From Takifugu bimaculatus (Eukaryota; Chordata; Actinopteri; Tetraodontiformes; Tetraodontidae), in the NCBI GenBank assembly GCA_004026145.2, contig CP034976.1, positions 5,208,796 through 5,272,795 on the forward strand: DNA of 64,000 nucleotides, read 5' to 3'. The notes below the pieces were generated by a model, which saw only the letters and a list, made by a program, of their open reading frames with translations, did not search any database and was not told the DNA's origin. The position numbers and the translations under genes were made by a program. Shown in pieces: positions 25,430 through 37,745 of the stretch (within the stretch, counting starts at the first letter, position 1; every line of letters begins with the position of its first letter).

Positions 25430-27318
25430 AACAATAACAGGTTGTAAGATCTAACCTATGTTTACTTAACCTCAAAAATTGCTAGTTGTGCTGTGGGTAA
25501 GACACAGTGCTAGCTGCATTTATTTTCATTTTCAGGGGAAAAACTGACTGTGCTTGTTGGGGATTTTGACTCCACTTGACTATTTCAGCTAAAGAAAAAG
25601 CAAATGGTCAAAGTACTTCTGCCATTGCATCTGAATGGAGTTAGCAACTAATGTATCGTTGTTACCTAAATCTGAGGGGCCAATTTTGTCCATCATCCCA
25701 ATGGAAAGGTTGGAGTGTTCGTAAAAACCATTTCTCAGATTAAGTTGATGAAAGCATGTAGAATTAAATAATTACTTGTGTTAGTTCATTTGAATTTTAT
25801 CAGCATATCTGGGCTTAATTTTACATACTGTTCTGTAGTCCAATACTATTAGTGTCATTATGTCGAAGGCGTACTGAAGGAAAGAGAAATTCAATTTAGT
25901 TTCTGTTATTTAGATTAGAAAAATTAGGCTCAGAAGACTTTTTCTGTGTCCAAGCAGATGTCATATCACAATGCACCAAAATACATTATTCCAAAGAAAG
26001 GAATTCAACATTTGGGCCAGTCTTCTCTGGATAACCCAATGCCAGAAAATACATCGGTCAAACCACTGTCATTTGTTTATAATTACATGAACCAGTAAGA
26101 CCATAACCTCATGAATCAGAATACACTAATACATGTACATGTATATTCATGGTTTTGCTGGGAGGAAGCTAATAGACTGTTTGTAATGTTTTCCTGTCAA
26201 GAAAATGCTTGTAACATGACATGTTTATTTTTAAGAATATAAAAGCAATATTTACAGGAAAAACAAGTCAGGAGAGTTTTATACAAACACACAGAACATT
26301 GCCGTATCTGCCAGTAAAAATAGTGCAGAAAAAGCTACAGAATCCACTTCTACAGGTTTTCCCCTTGACTTGTTTTGATGGAAAGTTCCCTCCCCACCCT
26401 CACTGCCTTTCCACAGGGACATTCATCTTTAGAGCGGTACTTCTTGCATAATTTCAAAACAATGTTGACAAGGTAGAGAACTTGAAATCATTTAGAAAGA
26501 TTTTTTTTGTTTTCTTCCTACTAAAGCAGCTAACCTAAAAATGTGTCATAAGCAGAGGAAAAATCTAAAAATATATCAGTTTTCAATCAAGACAAGAAAC
26601 CTATTTTTCAGTTTTTCTGTTTCAGCATGACCCCCATAAGCAGCCATTCAATTGAGCGCTTCAGTATGGCAGAGATGGAGAGCTCCTTGATCTTCCACAC
26701 CCATGCTGCTACTCGATGTCACAAAGAACAAATAATAGTTACTCCCCAGTGGAGGGTGACAGTGTGCCGGGCATGGGTAGAAGGGCAAAGCTAGAAGCAA
26801 GGGAGCAAATAGTGAATGTACATGATGGACTCCATGAGTTAAACTCTCTGAACATTCCATGCCTGATACACATGGAAATAAGGCTGGTGGATTCTAATAC
26901 CATCAGCTATATTTTGTTTAAAGATGTATCATGTGGCTGAAGTCAGTCTGTTAGTGTTGAAACACGACAAAGTTGTAGACAAGGCCTGAACCTTAAATCA
27001 TTGTGCTAGCTCACATCACCACTTCTTTGCTCATGAATGATGTGGCATTAAATTAGACTGCGATGCAGCGAAAGGGTACGGATGCTCAATGAAAGCCAGT
27101 CCCATGACAGTGAAAGCATTAGAAAGCATCAATCACCTCTCCAAAGTCCGTAGTTGCTACAAGACCTCCAAGAATTACGCTATAACTTTAAGTGACTTAA
27201 CACGCTGGTGCATTGTCTGAAGAGGGAGGATCTCTGGGCAGCAAACAAGGTTGAGTTGTTGCACCATCTGGGGAAGCATGATGCTCTTTTCTGAACCACG
27301 AGCAGTGTAGATCTCCAT
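25430..27318. other. No recognisable gene
   Basis: AT-rich sequence where the missing maneal exons would be expected. No GH99 motif is visible in any frame. Confidence 0.5.
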
Positions 27319-27957
27319 CTACCAGTCACCACTGTGAATAGGGACATTGACCACCTTTAACATCGGCCTTTGGGAGCTGTTTGGCCGGTCAAGGTACATT
27401 GTAACAGGGAGACTGACCACATAGTCCCACGGATTGGCCTCCTGTGCATCTCCTTTACAAGTTTTGCAAGGTCGCTTGAGGCAACGGTCCATGGCATGCT
27501 GGTGACCACATTTCCGGTACGGTGCGCCTTCCTGAGCCACAGGCACCACTGCTCCTCCTCCTGGAACCACGGCTCCTTCCAGAGCCAATCATCCAAATGT
27601 ATGGACTCCTTATCAAACCTGGGATTCCTCCTTGGCTTTCCTCCAATTGCACATGTCCTCCAGTTCCATCTGCTTTACCCTCTCCTCCAGGGCCGCTGCC
27701 TCTGTGGGTGAGAGGCCCTTAGTGGAATAGGTGCCATCGGAGAAAGCTGTCCACCTACAAGACCAGCCATGGGCATATGTTTTCCTGTGGGATGACCTGC
27801 TAGGGTTGCTACAGTGATGGAAACCAGTAGTAAGAGGCACAGGGCATACAGGGAACTGGAGGTCAACCCGGTAATCCTCCAAATGAGCAGGCAGGGGTGC
27901 TCCCACTGAAGTGTTGGAAGCTGCTGTGCTGTCCATGATTTTCTGAGGTGCACTCAA
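27319..27957 (-). other. Overlapping minus-strand ORF remnants, unrecognised, transposon-like
   Basis: Two frames look coding rather than random. One (27957-27613) starts MSAPQKIMDSTAASNTS and includes LSPTEAAALEERVKQMELED. The other (27588-27319) carries a cysteine/histidine cluster, YRKCGHQHAMDRCLKRPCKTC, then VVSLPVTMYLDRP. They read as one protein broken by a frame change near 27600. I do not recognise the family. Position beside a hAT relic suggests a mobile-element protein, but a decayed host gene is possible. Confidence 0.35.
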
Positions 27958-28039
27958 TCAAGCTCGATGGACCAATGTTTGAGAGTAACACTCAAGTGAT
28001 TGCTGCACCTTTCTCCAGAACCTTCACACTCCTTAACAG

Positions 28040-28865
28040 TAGATGGCAATAATGCCCTATAATGCAAGTTGCCAACCACCATTTCAGACCATAGAAAAAG
28101 ACCTGCAAAGTTTGTTGAGCCTGGATTCAATTACAAATATGTGGAATTTGGATTTCCTTACCTTGAAGACAAAGGACAAAAACCTCAATGCGTTTTGTGC
28201 AGGGAGGCAAATGGATGAATCTACTGACATAACAAACAAAGCAGTTTTACTTGTTTACATGAGACGTGTGGGACGGGGAACAATTTTTCTGCATAAGACA
28301 GCTCCTTATTACTGACTGCAGAAGACATTTTCAGCTCCTTAGACTTGTACCTGTATTTGAGTTCAGTAGGCCTAAGCTGGGACATGTGCGTCAGTATTTT
28401 TTGAACATTTTTGAACAATATGACAAACTGGAAATATCTCCATATGTGCAAGTCATGTTTCTAAAACCCGGCTCGACATGATCCCCAATGCCTGTCATGA
28501 GAAACAGCAACTGGACATGGCAGGAAAAATGTAAGGAAGAAAATGATCACGACACAATAAGAAACAGAAGGGTGACGAATGGATACATGACCCCTTTGGA
28601 TTTGACATTGAAAGCGTCCGTTGCCAAGCAACTAAGAGAGTATGCCTCTCCCATTGCTGGTGCAGCATTGTGATGATCAAGTATCCCTCCCTTGCCACTC
28701 GACGAGTAAAGATCCTCTTGCCATTCAGCACTACCTCTCTGCGAGTGTGGCTTCTCAGCTCTGGTTCAGCTGAAGACAAAGCACATAAACAGACTGGACA
28801 TTGAGTTTGACCTCAGAGTTGCTCCAGACTTTGGGACTCCTGTTAGGCTTGAATAATTGACTTGA
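28040..28865 (+). mobile_element. Degenerate hAT transposase (ZBED/SCAND3-like)
   Basis: Plus-strand pieces match hAT transposases. KTKDKNLNAFCAGRQMDESTDI and NKAVLLVYMRRVG lie at 28160-28280; the second is the typical segment after the first catalytic region. PLCECGFSALVQLKTK and NRLDIEFDLRVAPDF lie at about 28735-28835 and match the C-terminal dimerisation segment. Stops and frame changes between them show it is dead. Terminal repeats were not located. Confidence 0.7.
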
Positions 28866-29935
28866 TAGTTTTAATAGGAAATTGTTATATACGGTATGCA
28901 GTATGTGGGTACTAAGCTACATATACGAGTACTTCTTGAAATTACTGCTCAGTGGTGGCACTTTCATGTTTGGGCATGTTGAGTCTTAAAAAAGGCTGAA
29001 GTTACTGAAGTGAAGCTTTTTGGATTTAATTAAAATGCAGTTAACTGAGCATTAAAGGGAATATTTCCCTCTCTGTTATCACCACTTGCAGTCGTTATGG
29101 TTTTTTTGGTCCTTTTAATTCATCAATGAACTTGTTTTTTTGTGTTGGCATTCTGTGATATTCTATTCTACCATCTCCAGTTCAAACTGCACATTTGCAA
29201 TTTGAGAAGTTGAAAATTTTCCTTGATTTGTGTTGCAGCTTGTCATTAAGGTTGATGGTGGGTTCTGACGCCAAACCAGTTGATAACCACTGCTCTGAAG
29301 CATCTTCAGGTACATGTGATCAAGCCAAAAGATAATCACCCATTTTTTCTCCCCCCAATCTGAAACCCAAGTGTGCACTTCATTAGGACTTTTTCTGTTC
29401 CTTGCCTCTGCATTCTGAGGTGTGAAACTGAACTAACAAAAGAGAAATATTTCGTGGTGGTGCCTAGGTTGTGCAATCCATCAATGCTCCACAGAGTAAA
29501 TATTTTACAAAATCTGTATTTTACATAGGTTGAAGAATATAATGCTGCTTACATGCCAAGCATATTTCTTTATTCAAAAAGTTTCTAGTTCCATAGAGCC
29601 TGTGCATACATTGACAACTGAAGACACACTAAATGCTATAAGTACACATTAAGTGACCGTTGTATACACAGTAACTTCTCAAACAGAGTTGCTGTAAAAG
29701 AAATACTACGAGCCAATATCAACTCAATAGAATACCCAAACATTACATTCTTAAAACAAAAAAAAGTACAAAAAGATGTTCTTGTTTTTATAGAGCACTG
29801 TTAATATGTTCTCAAGGATAAAAAAAAAATTTGAAAACCAAAACCACCCTTTCATTTTAAGTCATTCTCAGAAAGATTTTATAAGAGTTGGAGTAAAACA
29901 AGTTGTAAGTCTTTGTGTGGTGGAGCTTTAGCTCT
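28866..29935. other. Spacer holding the yrdc 3' UTR
   Basis: No coding signal. The yrdc transcript should end within the right half of this stretch. Confidence 0.5.
29569..29574 (-). terminator. Candidate poly(A) signal of yrdc
   Basis: TTTATT on the plus strand is AATAAA on the yrdc sense strand, about 360 bp past its stop. Confidence 0.5.
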
Positions 29936-32900
29936 CTATCTCCCAGAGTTCTGCAACAGTCCATGTTTGTGCTCCAACACATCAATAGTAGAAGTAAGGG
30001 CACTGTTGAGAAAATTCAGAATTAATACTTAATATGGCCTTGTGAGAAATATGGACATGTTAATGTTTATGTTGTTTGAATGGATTGCAGAAGCGACACA
30101 GCAACCTCTGCTCTTGGGCTTAATGCCGGGTTCACACTGGACATACGCTATGAAGCGAAGGCATTTTCATTTTGGCACCAATGTTAAGATGTGACGCGAT
30201 TAGCCGCGACCACCCCACATTGTGAAGCAATCGTTTCGGTGTCTGCTCTATTTTGTGTGCGAGCCACGACCAATTGCATCGATCTGGCATAAAGACTAAC
30301 AAAGAAAAAGCAAAGGAATCGGGCAATTTTTATAATAAAGCAAATTTTCAAACTAAAACCTCGCAATTTCATTTTGTGTTTGCATTTATATATTTGTCAG
30401 CATGCACAAACAGCGTCTCTCACACACACAAACATTAATGGGAGACTGCACTGGAAAACGGGAAGATAAATAGATAACAGAGATAAACATTTGTTTAAGA
30501 TTTCAGTATTTTAGCTCTAAATCTACAGACCATAACTACAACTACGCAACACCGGTATGAGTAGGAGCAAATCGCTTGTCGACTGGAACAGAGAAATTTG
30601 GATCTGGTCTGAAAGAGAATGCTCTGGAACAAAGGTGATTTTCTTTGCACCGCGCTTCCACTTCCAGTGTGACCCTGACATTACAGCTAATAATGATGAT
30701 GCTTTTAAGGAAACAGAGCAGGGCCCCTAACAGGTTACTGCTGACGGTTCAGTCTAAAGTTTTAGCATTAACTTGCTTTTGGTGTTTTATTCCCATCTAG
30801 TTGAACAGTATCAACCTTCAGATCTGAAAGTCACATTACAAAGCTGGAAAATGTATGCGCTAGAAATTTTATCTTAAAAAATAACTTTAAAAATAATGAC
30901 CAATGTCCAGACTGTTTCCAATTGATATAAACTAAGTTGTAAAGTCAGTTTTTTATTGGTTCTCGATAGATTTTAAATGTTTCAATTTCACTATCTTTAT
31001 AAGGGCAAATATTAGTGCTATTATGCTGAGCTACACGATGAACATACATTTTATGCAATGCTGCAATTATTCAGATCTATACATTTACATATATGTATAT
31101 GAAATAAACATATCCACATGCACGTTGAGACTGATTATATAATTTACTGTAACACACAGATACATATATGTATACATACATATCAGAGTACTTTATTGAT
31201 CCCTTTAGGGGGTGTCCATTAGGGAAATTAGCATGAAATTAGCACACACAATATGTGTGTGTATATATATATACACATACCTACATACCGTATTTTCACG
31301 ACCATAAGGCGCACTGTAATAAAAGGCACAGTCTTAGTTATGGGTGCTATATCTGTATTTAAAGGCGCACCGTATTATTAGGCGCATGCTAAAACATACA
31401 GTAAAAAATGACAACAGAAGTAAAACAGTGAGTTTCGACACATTTATTGAACAAAATATTCATTCTTCCGCCACAAAACCATCAAAGTTTTCATCTTCTG
31501 TGTCTTCCTCACTTTCGTTCACTTTCTTGTTTTCTCCACTTTCTGACCATGGACTTATTTACATTAAAATGTCTTGCAGCTGCTCGATTGCCATTTTCAG
31601 CCGCATATTCGATGGCCTGTAGTTTAAAGCAAGCCACATATGCGTGTCACTTGACCGGCGCCATTTTAGGGGATAGGTGTGCCGCTAATCGATGGGCGGA
31701 GCGTTTACCGTAGTGCACCCACCAAAGGCACACAGCAGATTTTGGAACTCAGTCTACACACAAGGTGCACCATATAAGGCGCACAGACGATTTTTGAGAA
31801 AATCTCAGTGTTTTAGGTGCCCCTTATAGTTGAGAAAATATGGTATATATGTATGTATGCACGCACGCACACACAAACACACACACAGGAAAGTTTAAAA
31901 ATATAATATATAATAATATTACGACCAATATTACATCACTTATAGCCTGAACTCACCAGCCCTGTCTAATGATGCGGTATTTGCCACGCACTGATAGGTC
32001 AACCACTGTTGACCCGAGGCGGCTTTGGCCTCCGACTGGTCCACCATCCACCACCACTGCAAGATTTGGCCAGAGCTCCTGAAATTCCTTCAGCGGAAAA
32101 ACAAAAAGTGAGCAGAGGCTATTTTATCAATATGAAAAAGCAATTACAGCAAACATTTTGTTTTACTGTCACATGTTCAGAACTCACATGTACAGCCACT
32201 GTGCTGGTGTGCGAGCTGATGTTTGCACTGGTAAGTGCAAGTGGCTCCCCGCACATCTGGCACAGACGTCTCATGAAATCGTGTTGTGGGATACGTACAC
32301 CTACAAGCTGGAGGTGAAATAGATTTGTTAAAAAGTTTGATTTGATATTTTGTCAACTATCTAATTTAGAGAAGGCATACTGAAGTAAAAGGGTTGAGGT
32401 CTGTGTTGAGTACGTCTGATCTTTCAAATACAAGAGTGACGGGACCAGGCAGCAGGTCATGTAACAGCGACTTCTGCACCAACACGTTACAGTAGCTGCA
32501 CATAAACACAAGACATGTTCATGTTGAGGAACAGTTTAAAATGGATGTGTCATTGTAATATGCCTTGTATTTTGATCAATATGCAAAATAAATTATATTA
32601 ACTGTATCTCAAAACATAACAGGTACTTATTGTGTTTTGAATTGGCACAAAGCTGTGTGAAATAACCCCCTCACTTCTTTTTTTTTTACTGGTCCTCATG
32701 AAAGTTAAAATAAATAAATAAATCCTACTACAAAATCCAGCATATAGATGGACAAATACCCACTTGTAGACATCTTGAATTTGCCCAACACAAATGGCCA
32801 GTGGTTTCTGTTGATTTCGTCCTTTGATGTCATATATTTTCCTGATGGCTTCAGAGTTTTGGGCCAAGCAGGCCAGGCCGTAGATGGTGTCTGTGGGCAA

Positions 32901-35829
32901 GGCGACTACATGGCCCTCCTTCAGACATTTCTTGGTCCAACTCAGGATTTTGTCATCATTGTCATCATCAACATCTTCAATTCACAAAAACAAGGAACAA
33001 CATAGATAACTTATTTTATTGTCACACCTTGCATGCAAAAAGAAAAACATTTTGTAACTTTGGCTGTGTGTGACATTCACTATGTGAGCCAGTGAGAAAA
33101 AGAGTAAAAATATGATGGAACATGTGTGACCAGAAGCTCGAAAAGGAATTTAGGCAACAGTGGAGGTCCCGACGGTGTTTTTTTTTCTTATTGTTGTTCC
33201 TTTTGCATGTTTTGCTTATGTTCTGGTTTATTGATGATATTTCTATTATTTCTATAATTTATAATGCATACTTTTGCAATTATTCATAAGACCCATCATG
33301 GAACAGCGAAGAGAGAAGCCGTATACCCGGCCCAGAGGGTTACCAGGGCCCCACCCGGGAGTCAGGCCTGGGGCTGGGGCTCGATTGCCAGTGCCTGGTG
33401 TCCCCAGTGGACCCACCACCTGCAGGAGGAGCATGAAGGGTCCGGTGCAGTGTGGATTGGGCGGTGGACCAAGGCGGGGGCCTTGGCGCTCCGATCCTCG
33501 GTTATGGAAATTGGTTTTCGGAACAAGGAACGTCACCTCTCTGGTGGGGAAAGAGCTGGAGCTTGTGGGGGAGGTTGAGCACTACTGACTATATATGGTC
33601 GGCCTCACCTCCACACATAGCGTTGGCTCAGGAACCCAAGTCCTTGAGGAGGGTTGGACAATCTTCTACGCTGGAGTTGCTCATGGTGAGAGATGGAGAG
33701 CTGGGGTGGGCTTTTTGGTTGCCCCGAGACTCTCTAGTTTGATGTTGGGGTTCTCGTGGTCGAGCGAAAGGGTCGCTTCCCTGCGCCTTCGGGTCGGGGA
33801 ACAGGTTCTGACTGTTCTTTGTGCTTATGCACTGAAAAATAGTTCAGAGTACCCGCCCTTTTTGGTGGACCTAGGACGGACGCTGGACAGTGTCCCAACT
33901 GGGGACTCCATCGTTCTGCTGGGAGACTTCAACGCTCATGCGGGTAACGTGGGACATGTGGGACTTGGAAAGGCGTGATCTGCCCGATCAGAACCAGAGT
34001 GGTGTGCAGTTATTGGACTTCTGTGCTAGTCGCAGTTTGGCCATAACTAACACCATGTTCGAGCATAAGGTTGTTCATCGGTGCTCTTGGCACCATGACG
34101 GCCTGGGCCGTAGGTCAATGATTGACTTCATAGTCGTGTCAGCTGATAAGGACACTCGGGTGAATAGAGGAGCAGAGCTGTCAACTGATCACTACCTGGT
34201 GGTGAGTTGGATCAGGTGGGGGAGGGAAGCCACCGCGCGGACCTGGCAGGCCCAAACGTTGAGTGAGGGTTGTAAAGGAAATTATTTTTTTTGTTGTTTT
34301 GTTTAGCATAGATCATTTAAACCAGTAAGGTCAAGCAAGTTCATTTGATGATGCTTGTGCAGGTGTACGAGGTGAGAGTGTCGAGTTAGGTGGGCAGAAG
34401 ATCTCGTCGCTGCTTTTTGCAGATGACGTGGTTCTTCTGGCGCCATTGAGCAGGGACCTCCAACAAATGCTGGGTCGGTTCGCATCCGAGTGTGAAGCGG
34501 CAGGGATGCGGATCAGCACCTCCAAGTCATAGTCCATGGTCCTTGCTGGGAAAAAGGTAGAGTGCCTTCTCTGGGTCGGAGAGGAGGTCCTGCCCCAGGT
34601 GGAGGAGTTCAAGTATCTCGGGATCTTGTTCACGAGTGAAGGTAGGATGGAACGTGAGATTGACAGGCGGATCGGAGCGGCGTCAGCAGTGATGCGGGCG
34701 CTTAATCGATCTGTCATGGTGAAGAAGGACGTCTCAGCTCTTGATTAACCGGTCGATCTACATCCCAATCCTCACCTATGGCCAACAATGTTGGGTGATT
34801 ACCGTCAGAACGAGATCGCGGATACAAGCAGCTGAAATGAGTTTCCTCTGCAGGGTGGCCGGGCTCAGCCTTAGAGATAGGGTGAGAAGCTCGGACATCC
34901 GGGAGGAGCTCGGAGTAGAACCGCTGCTTCTCCACATCGAAAGGAGTCAGCTGGGGTGGCTCGGGCATCTGGCCAGTTTGCCTTCCGGACGCCTCCCTTT
35001 CGAGGTGTTCCGGACATGTCCCACCGGGAGGAGGCCTCGTGGCAGGCCCAGGACTAGGTGAGGGATTACATCTCTCGCCTGGCTTGGGGTCACCCAGGAG
35101 GACTGATGGAAGTGGCCGGGGAGAGGGCTGTTTGGGCATCCCTCCTGAAGCTGCTGCCCCCGTGAAACGGATTCGGATAAGTGGGAGAAAATGAGACGAG
35201 ACTTGCAATATTTCAGTGGTGCTGTTTATGTTATTCATATTGTAGAAAGTTGTATTGTATTGAACAAATAAAAAAATATATAATAGGAAAATAATTTTTG
35301 AGATTGATGAAAAACCTTAACCCTTTAAAATCTTTCAAAACAGATATGGGTCATTATGAGCAAATACAAACGGAGGTTCCTTTGACATGTATATTTTTTG
35401 AATGTACAAAAGCTTCCAAAAGCCTTCTGTTGTCTGCTGGTTAATTTGAGTCTTATGACACTATTTCATCTTCATCTGTGTCTCAAGCTATCCATTGTCG
35501 GGTCTATGAATTTGATGTTGTGATGTTTGATGAATGTGTAAAAAAACCTGATTGGTCATATTTATTATGTTACAAAAGTAGAGATATAATCCTGGCCCTT
35601 AGGGGCCGTTTTGTTTCTCCCAAGGCTATTAAATATATATGATTATTTTATAGAGATACGTAAACATTAAAGGGCAATATATATATATATATATTTTATT
35701 ATTATTATTTGCCTAAAATAGTCTTTCCGATCCGCCGAACCTACCGGTAAGGCCCTGCCGGCAGAGAGACGGTCCGTTGGCATTAGTCGATGACAGACGC
35801 AGAACTTTTGTCTTGATTTCTTTACACAT
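29936..35829 (-). CDS. yrdc: YrdC-domain threonylcarbamoyl-AMP synthase, complete, six exons
   Basis: Makes threonylcarbamoyl-adenylate from Thr, bicarbonate and ATP, the first step of the universal t6A37 modification of ANN-decoding tRNAs, in cytosol and mitochondria. Exons: 35829-35745, 32974-32764, 32495-32381, 32307-32188, 32087-31957, 30002-29936; all phases join and give 242 aa. Motifs in order: VVALPTDTIYGLACLAQ, KGRNQQKPLAICVG, LLPGPVTLVFERS, LNPFTSLVGVRIP, EPLALTSANISS, LGSTVVDLSVRGKYRIIR, and the C-terminus ALTSTIDVLEHKHGLLQ. An in-frame ATG at 35913 would add 28 Arg-rich residues, a possible mitochondrial leader. Intron 1 holds a LINE; intron 5 holds two TIR elements. The gene is divergent from c1orf122, 10 kb away. 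Confidence 0.92.
30121..30683. mobile_element. Non-autonomous TIR element (MITE-like) in yrdc intron 5
   Basis: TAATGCCGGGTTCACACTGG at 30121-30140 is mirrored by CCAGTGTGACCCTGACATTA at 30664-30683 (17 of 20 match). The interior is non-coding. A target duplication is not clear. Confidence 0.65.
31287..31844. mobile_element. hAT-type MITE with GCGCAC-rich ends in yrdc intron 5
   Basis: ACCGTATTTTCACGACCATA at the left end is mirrored by TATAGTTGAGAAAATATGGT at the right end. Subterminal GGCGCAC repeats occur on both sides (31308, 31360, 31381 and inverted copies near 31780). This end sequence is typical of a hAT MITE family widespread in vertebrates, fish included. The 92-codon frame inside has no known match. 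Confidence 0.75.
33297..35200 (+). mobile_element. RTE-like LINE, internally deleted, in yrdc intron 1
   Basis: The 5' part encodes an apurinic-type endonuclease in broken frames: FGTRNVTSLVGKELELVGEV (about 33515), EGWTIFYAGVAHGERW, VGEQVLTVLCAYALKNSSEY, and GDSIVLLGDFNAHAGN (about 33900). These are followed by SGVQLLDFCASRSLAITNTM and GRRSMIDFIVVSAD. Near 34280-34350 the sequence jumps to the reverse-transcriptase palm (SLLFADDVVLLAPLSRDLQQ, about 34410). It then runs to EEFKYLGILFTSEGRMERE and the C-terminal domain ending PTGRRPRGRPRTR at 35058. Stops at 34528 and 34746 and frame changes make it dead. Fish copies are often mis-annotated as craniofacial development protein 2. Confidence 0.85.
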
Positions 35830-35913
35830 GGCCGTTCCGAGTCGAAGCGCCGTGGTTAAAATGTGTCGGTCTCTACAACAATGAAAACTCCGACGATAAA
35901 TAAAATAGTTCAT

Positions 35914-36454
35914 TCACTTGACAAATAACCCATGCCACTGGGTTGGATCATGTTGTTGCTGATGAAACCACTTCCGAGATCCGGTCCTTAAACAAGACAC
36001 GCCCAGACGTAGAAGAAGAACAGTGGATGACTTCAGTCGCACGCTGACTTTTCCGGTGGTCACTCGCAGTACTGCAGCTACAAATCCTATACCAGTTTGT
36101 TGCCGCATTGAAAAAGAGATGTCTCTAAAACGGTTCATAGGACACCTCCAGCTACAAACATGATCTACTGTTACTACTGTCTAGACTGTGTAGAGTCTGT
36201 TTTTAAGTCACAGACTTGAAAAACCTTTCCAAATCTCAGCAAAATACATTTAATTTCGCGTGACGTCAGCGCTCTGTAGGATTACGTCGTGATGTCGAAA
36301 AAGCGAGTATGCTTATCGACGGATGAATGGCAGCATGGAGCTTAATAAAATACATAATAAGATGAATACGTGAGACAAAGACTATTGTATTTTTATACAC
36401 TTCAAGATACTATGATTTTGTGAGTTTGCGTCATATTTATTGGGGACTTCTTTA
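35914..36454. promoter_or_regulatory. Upstream/promoter region of yrdc
   Basis: Relatively GC-rich for this window, with CpGs on both sides of the yrdc start and a CRE-like TGACGTCA at about 36261-36268 (GCGTGACGTCAGCG). In human, YRDC and C1orf122 share a divergent promoter; here c1orf122 is 10 kb away. Confidence 0.4.
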
Positions 36455-36600
36455 ATCCTCGGTCCCCAGCGAGTTCAGAACTGAAGAAGCTTTCTGGATA
36501 GAAGGCAAAACGTCTTCAAAGAGAAGAAACACAGTCCAGTTGAGAAAACTACCTTGGATAACGATGACCTGGATGATTGAGAATCTACACAGACAGTTTT
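36455..36600 (+). repeat. Penelope-like repeat copy with hammerhead-like core
   Basis: Near-identical to 8640-8785, starting at GGTCCCCAGCGAGTTCAGAA and ending near GGATGATTGAGAATCTACAC. In the core (36478-36516) the CTGAAGA and CGTCTTC parts are intact, one hairpin pair is G-T, and the GAAA box reads AAAA. Confidence 0.6.
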
Positions 36601-37275
36601 CTTTAATGTTGCATGAATGGGTTTACATACATACAACAGAAAGTCCAGCTATATTAGCCATGAAATGATTCAATGGACGTCGTGGTTATGAAACTTGGCA
36701 GTTTCAATTAATAATTAAGGAGCTTCTTAGATGTATTTTCTATTCATTATTAATGATAATAACATTAAATATGCAATAAACTATTTGTACAGCACCTTTC
36801 ATCCAAAAAATTCTGTCCACATTGTACATCGTGTTACATAAAAACAAACTGAACTGAGCACAAAAAATGAAAATAAAAGATACGAATAAAAGTTTTAAGA
36901 TAAAAATGACTGAATTTATGCTTACTGTATTTATCTTGTGTTATAGATAGATGATCTATAACACAAGATAAATTAATCTGTCACAGATGACATGACACAA
37001 TAGATGACTTCCATTATGAAAACATCAGCGATTTTAATGCTTCATACTTTTCGCAATATAACCTTCTTTGCTGTGGTTAGCATGTGCAAATGTATTTGTG
37101 GTTTTTGTGATTCATTTTCCTGACAATATTAGGGTTATCACATTAATAGGAAATTTTTGTCTGTTTTTTAAATTACAGTCATTATTGGTCAAAATATAGA
37201 ATTTCAAATCACAGTGTAAATTAACTATTGCACTAAATGTATTAATTTATTGGTTTTTAGGACAGTGATGGGTGA
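36601..37275. other. AT-rich, no recognisable feature
   Basis: No coding or repeat signal beyond a short palindromic stretch near 36940-36975 (ATCTTGTGTTATAGATAG followed by its partial mirror). Confidence 0.5.
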
Positions 37276-37745
37276 TTGATTTTGTTCGTTTGTTCGTTTT
37301 CTCCCGCTTATCCGGATCCGGGTGGCAGAGGCAGCAGCTTCAGGAGGGATGCCCAGACCGCCCTCTCCCCGGCCACTTCAATCAGCTCCTCCCACTTGCT
37401 CCCAAGCCAGGCGAGAGATGTAATCCCTCCACCTAGTCCTGGGCCGGCAATGAGGTCTCCTCCCGGTGGGACATGTCCGGAACACCTCAAGAGGGAGGTG
37501 TCCGGAAGGCAAACTGGCCAGATGCCCGAGCCACCCCAGCTGACTCCTTTCGATGAGGAGGAGCAGCGGTTCTACTCCGAGCTCCTCCCGGATGTCCGAG
37601 CTTCTCACCCTATCTCTAAGGCTGAGCCCGGCCACCCTGCAGAGGAAACTCATTTCAGCTGCTTGTATCGCGATCTCGTTCTGTCGGTCATCACCCAACA
37701 TTGATGGCCATAGGTGAGGATTGGGATGTAGATCGACCGGTTAAT
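37276..37745 (-). mobile_element. RTE-like LINE 3' fragment, inverted relative to the 33-35 kb copy
   Basis: The minus strand reads QAAEMSFLCRVAGLSLRDRV, SSDIREELGVEPLLLLIERS and LGWLGHLASLPSGHLP, ending GRRPHCRPRTRWRDYISRLA. It repeats 34735-35185 in opposite orientation and abuts the 3' end of the L2 element. Confidence 0.85.

Noticed and set aside
33252..33588. Gly/Pro-rich open frames at the LINE 5' end
   Set aside because: They are parts of the broken RTE-like element, not a host gene.
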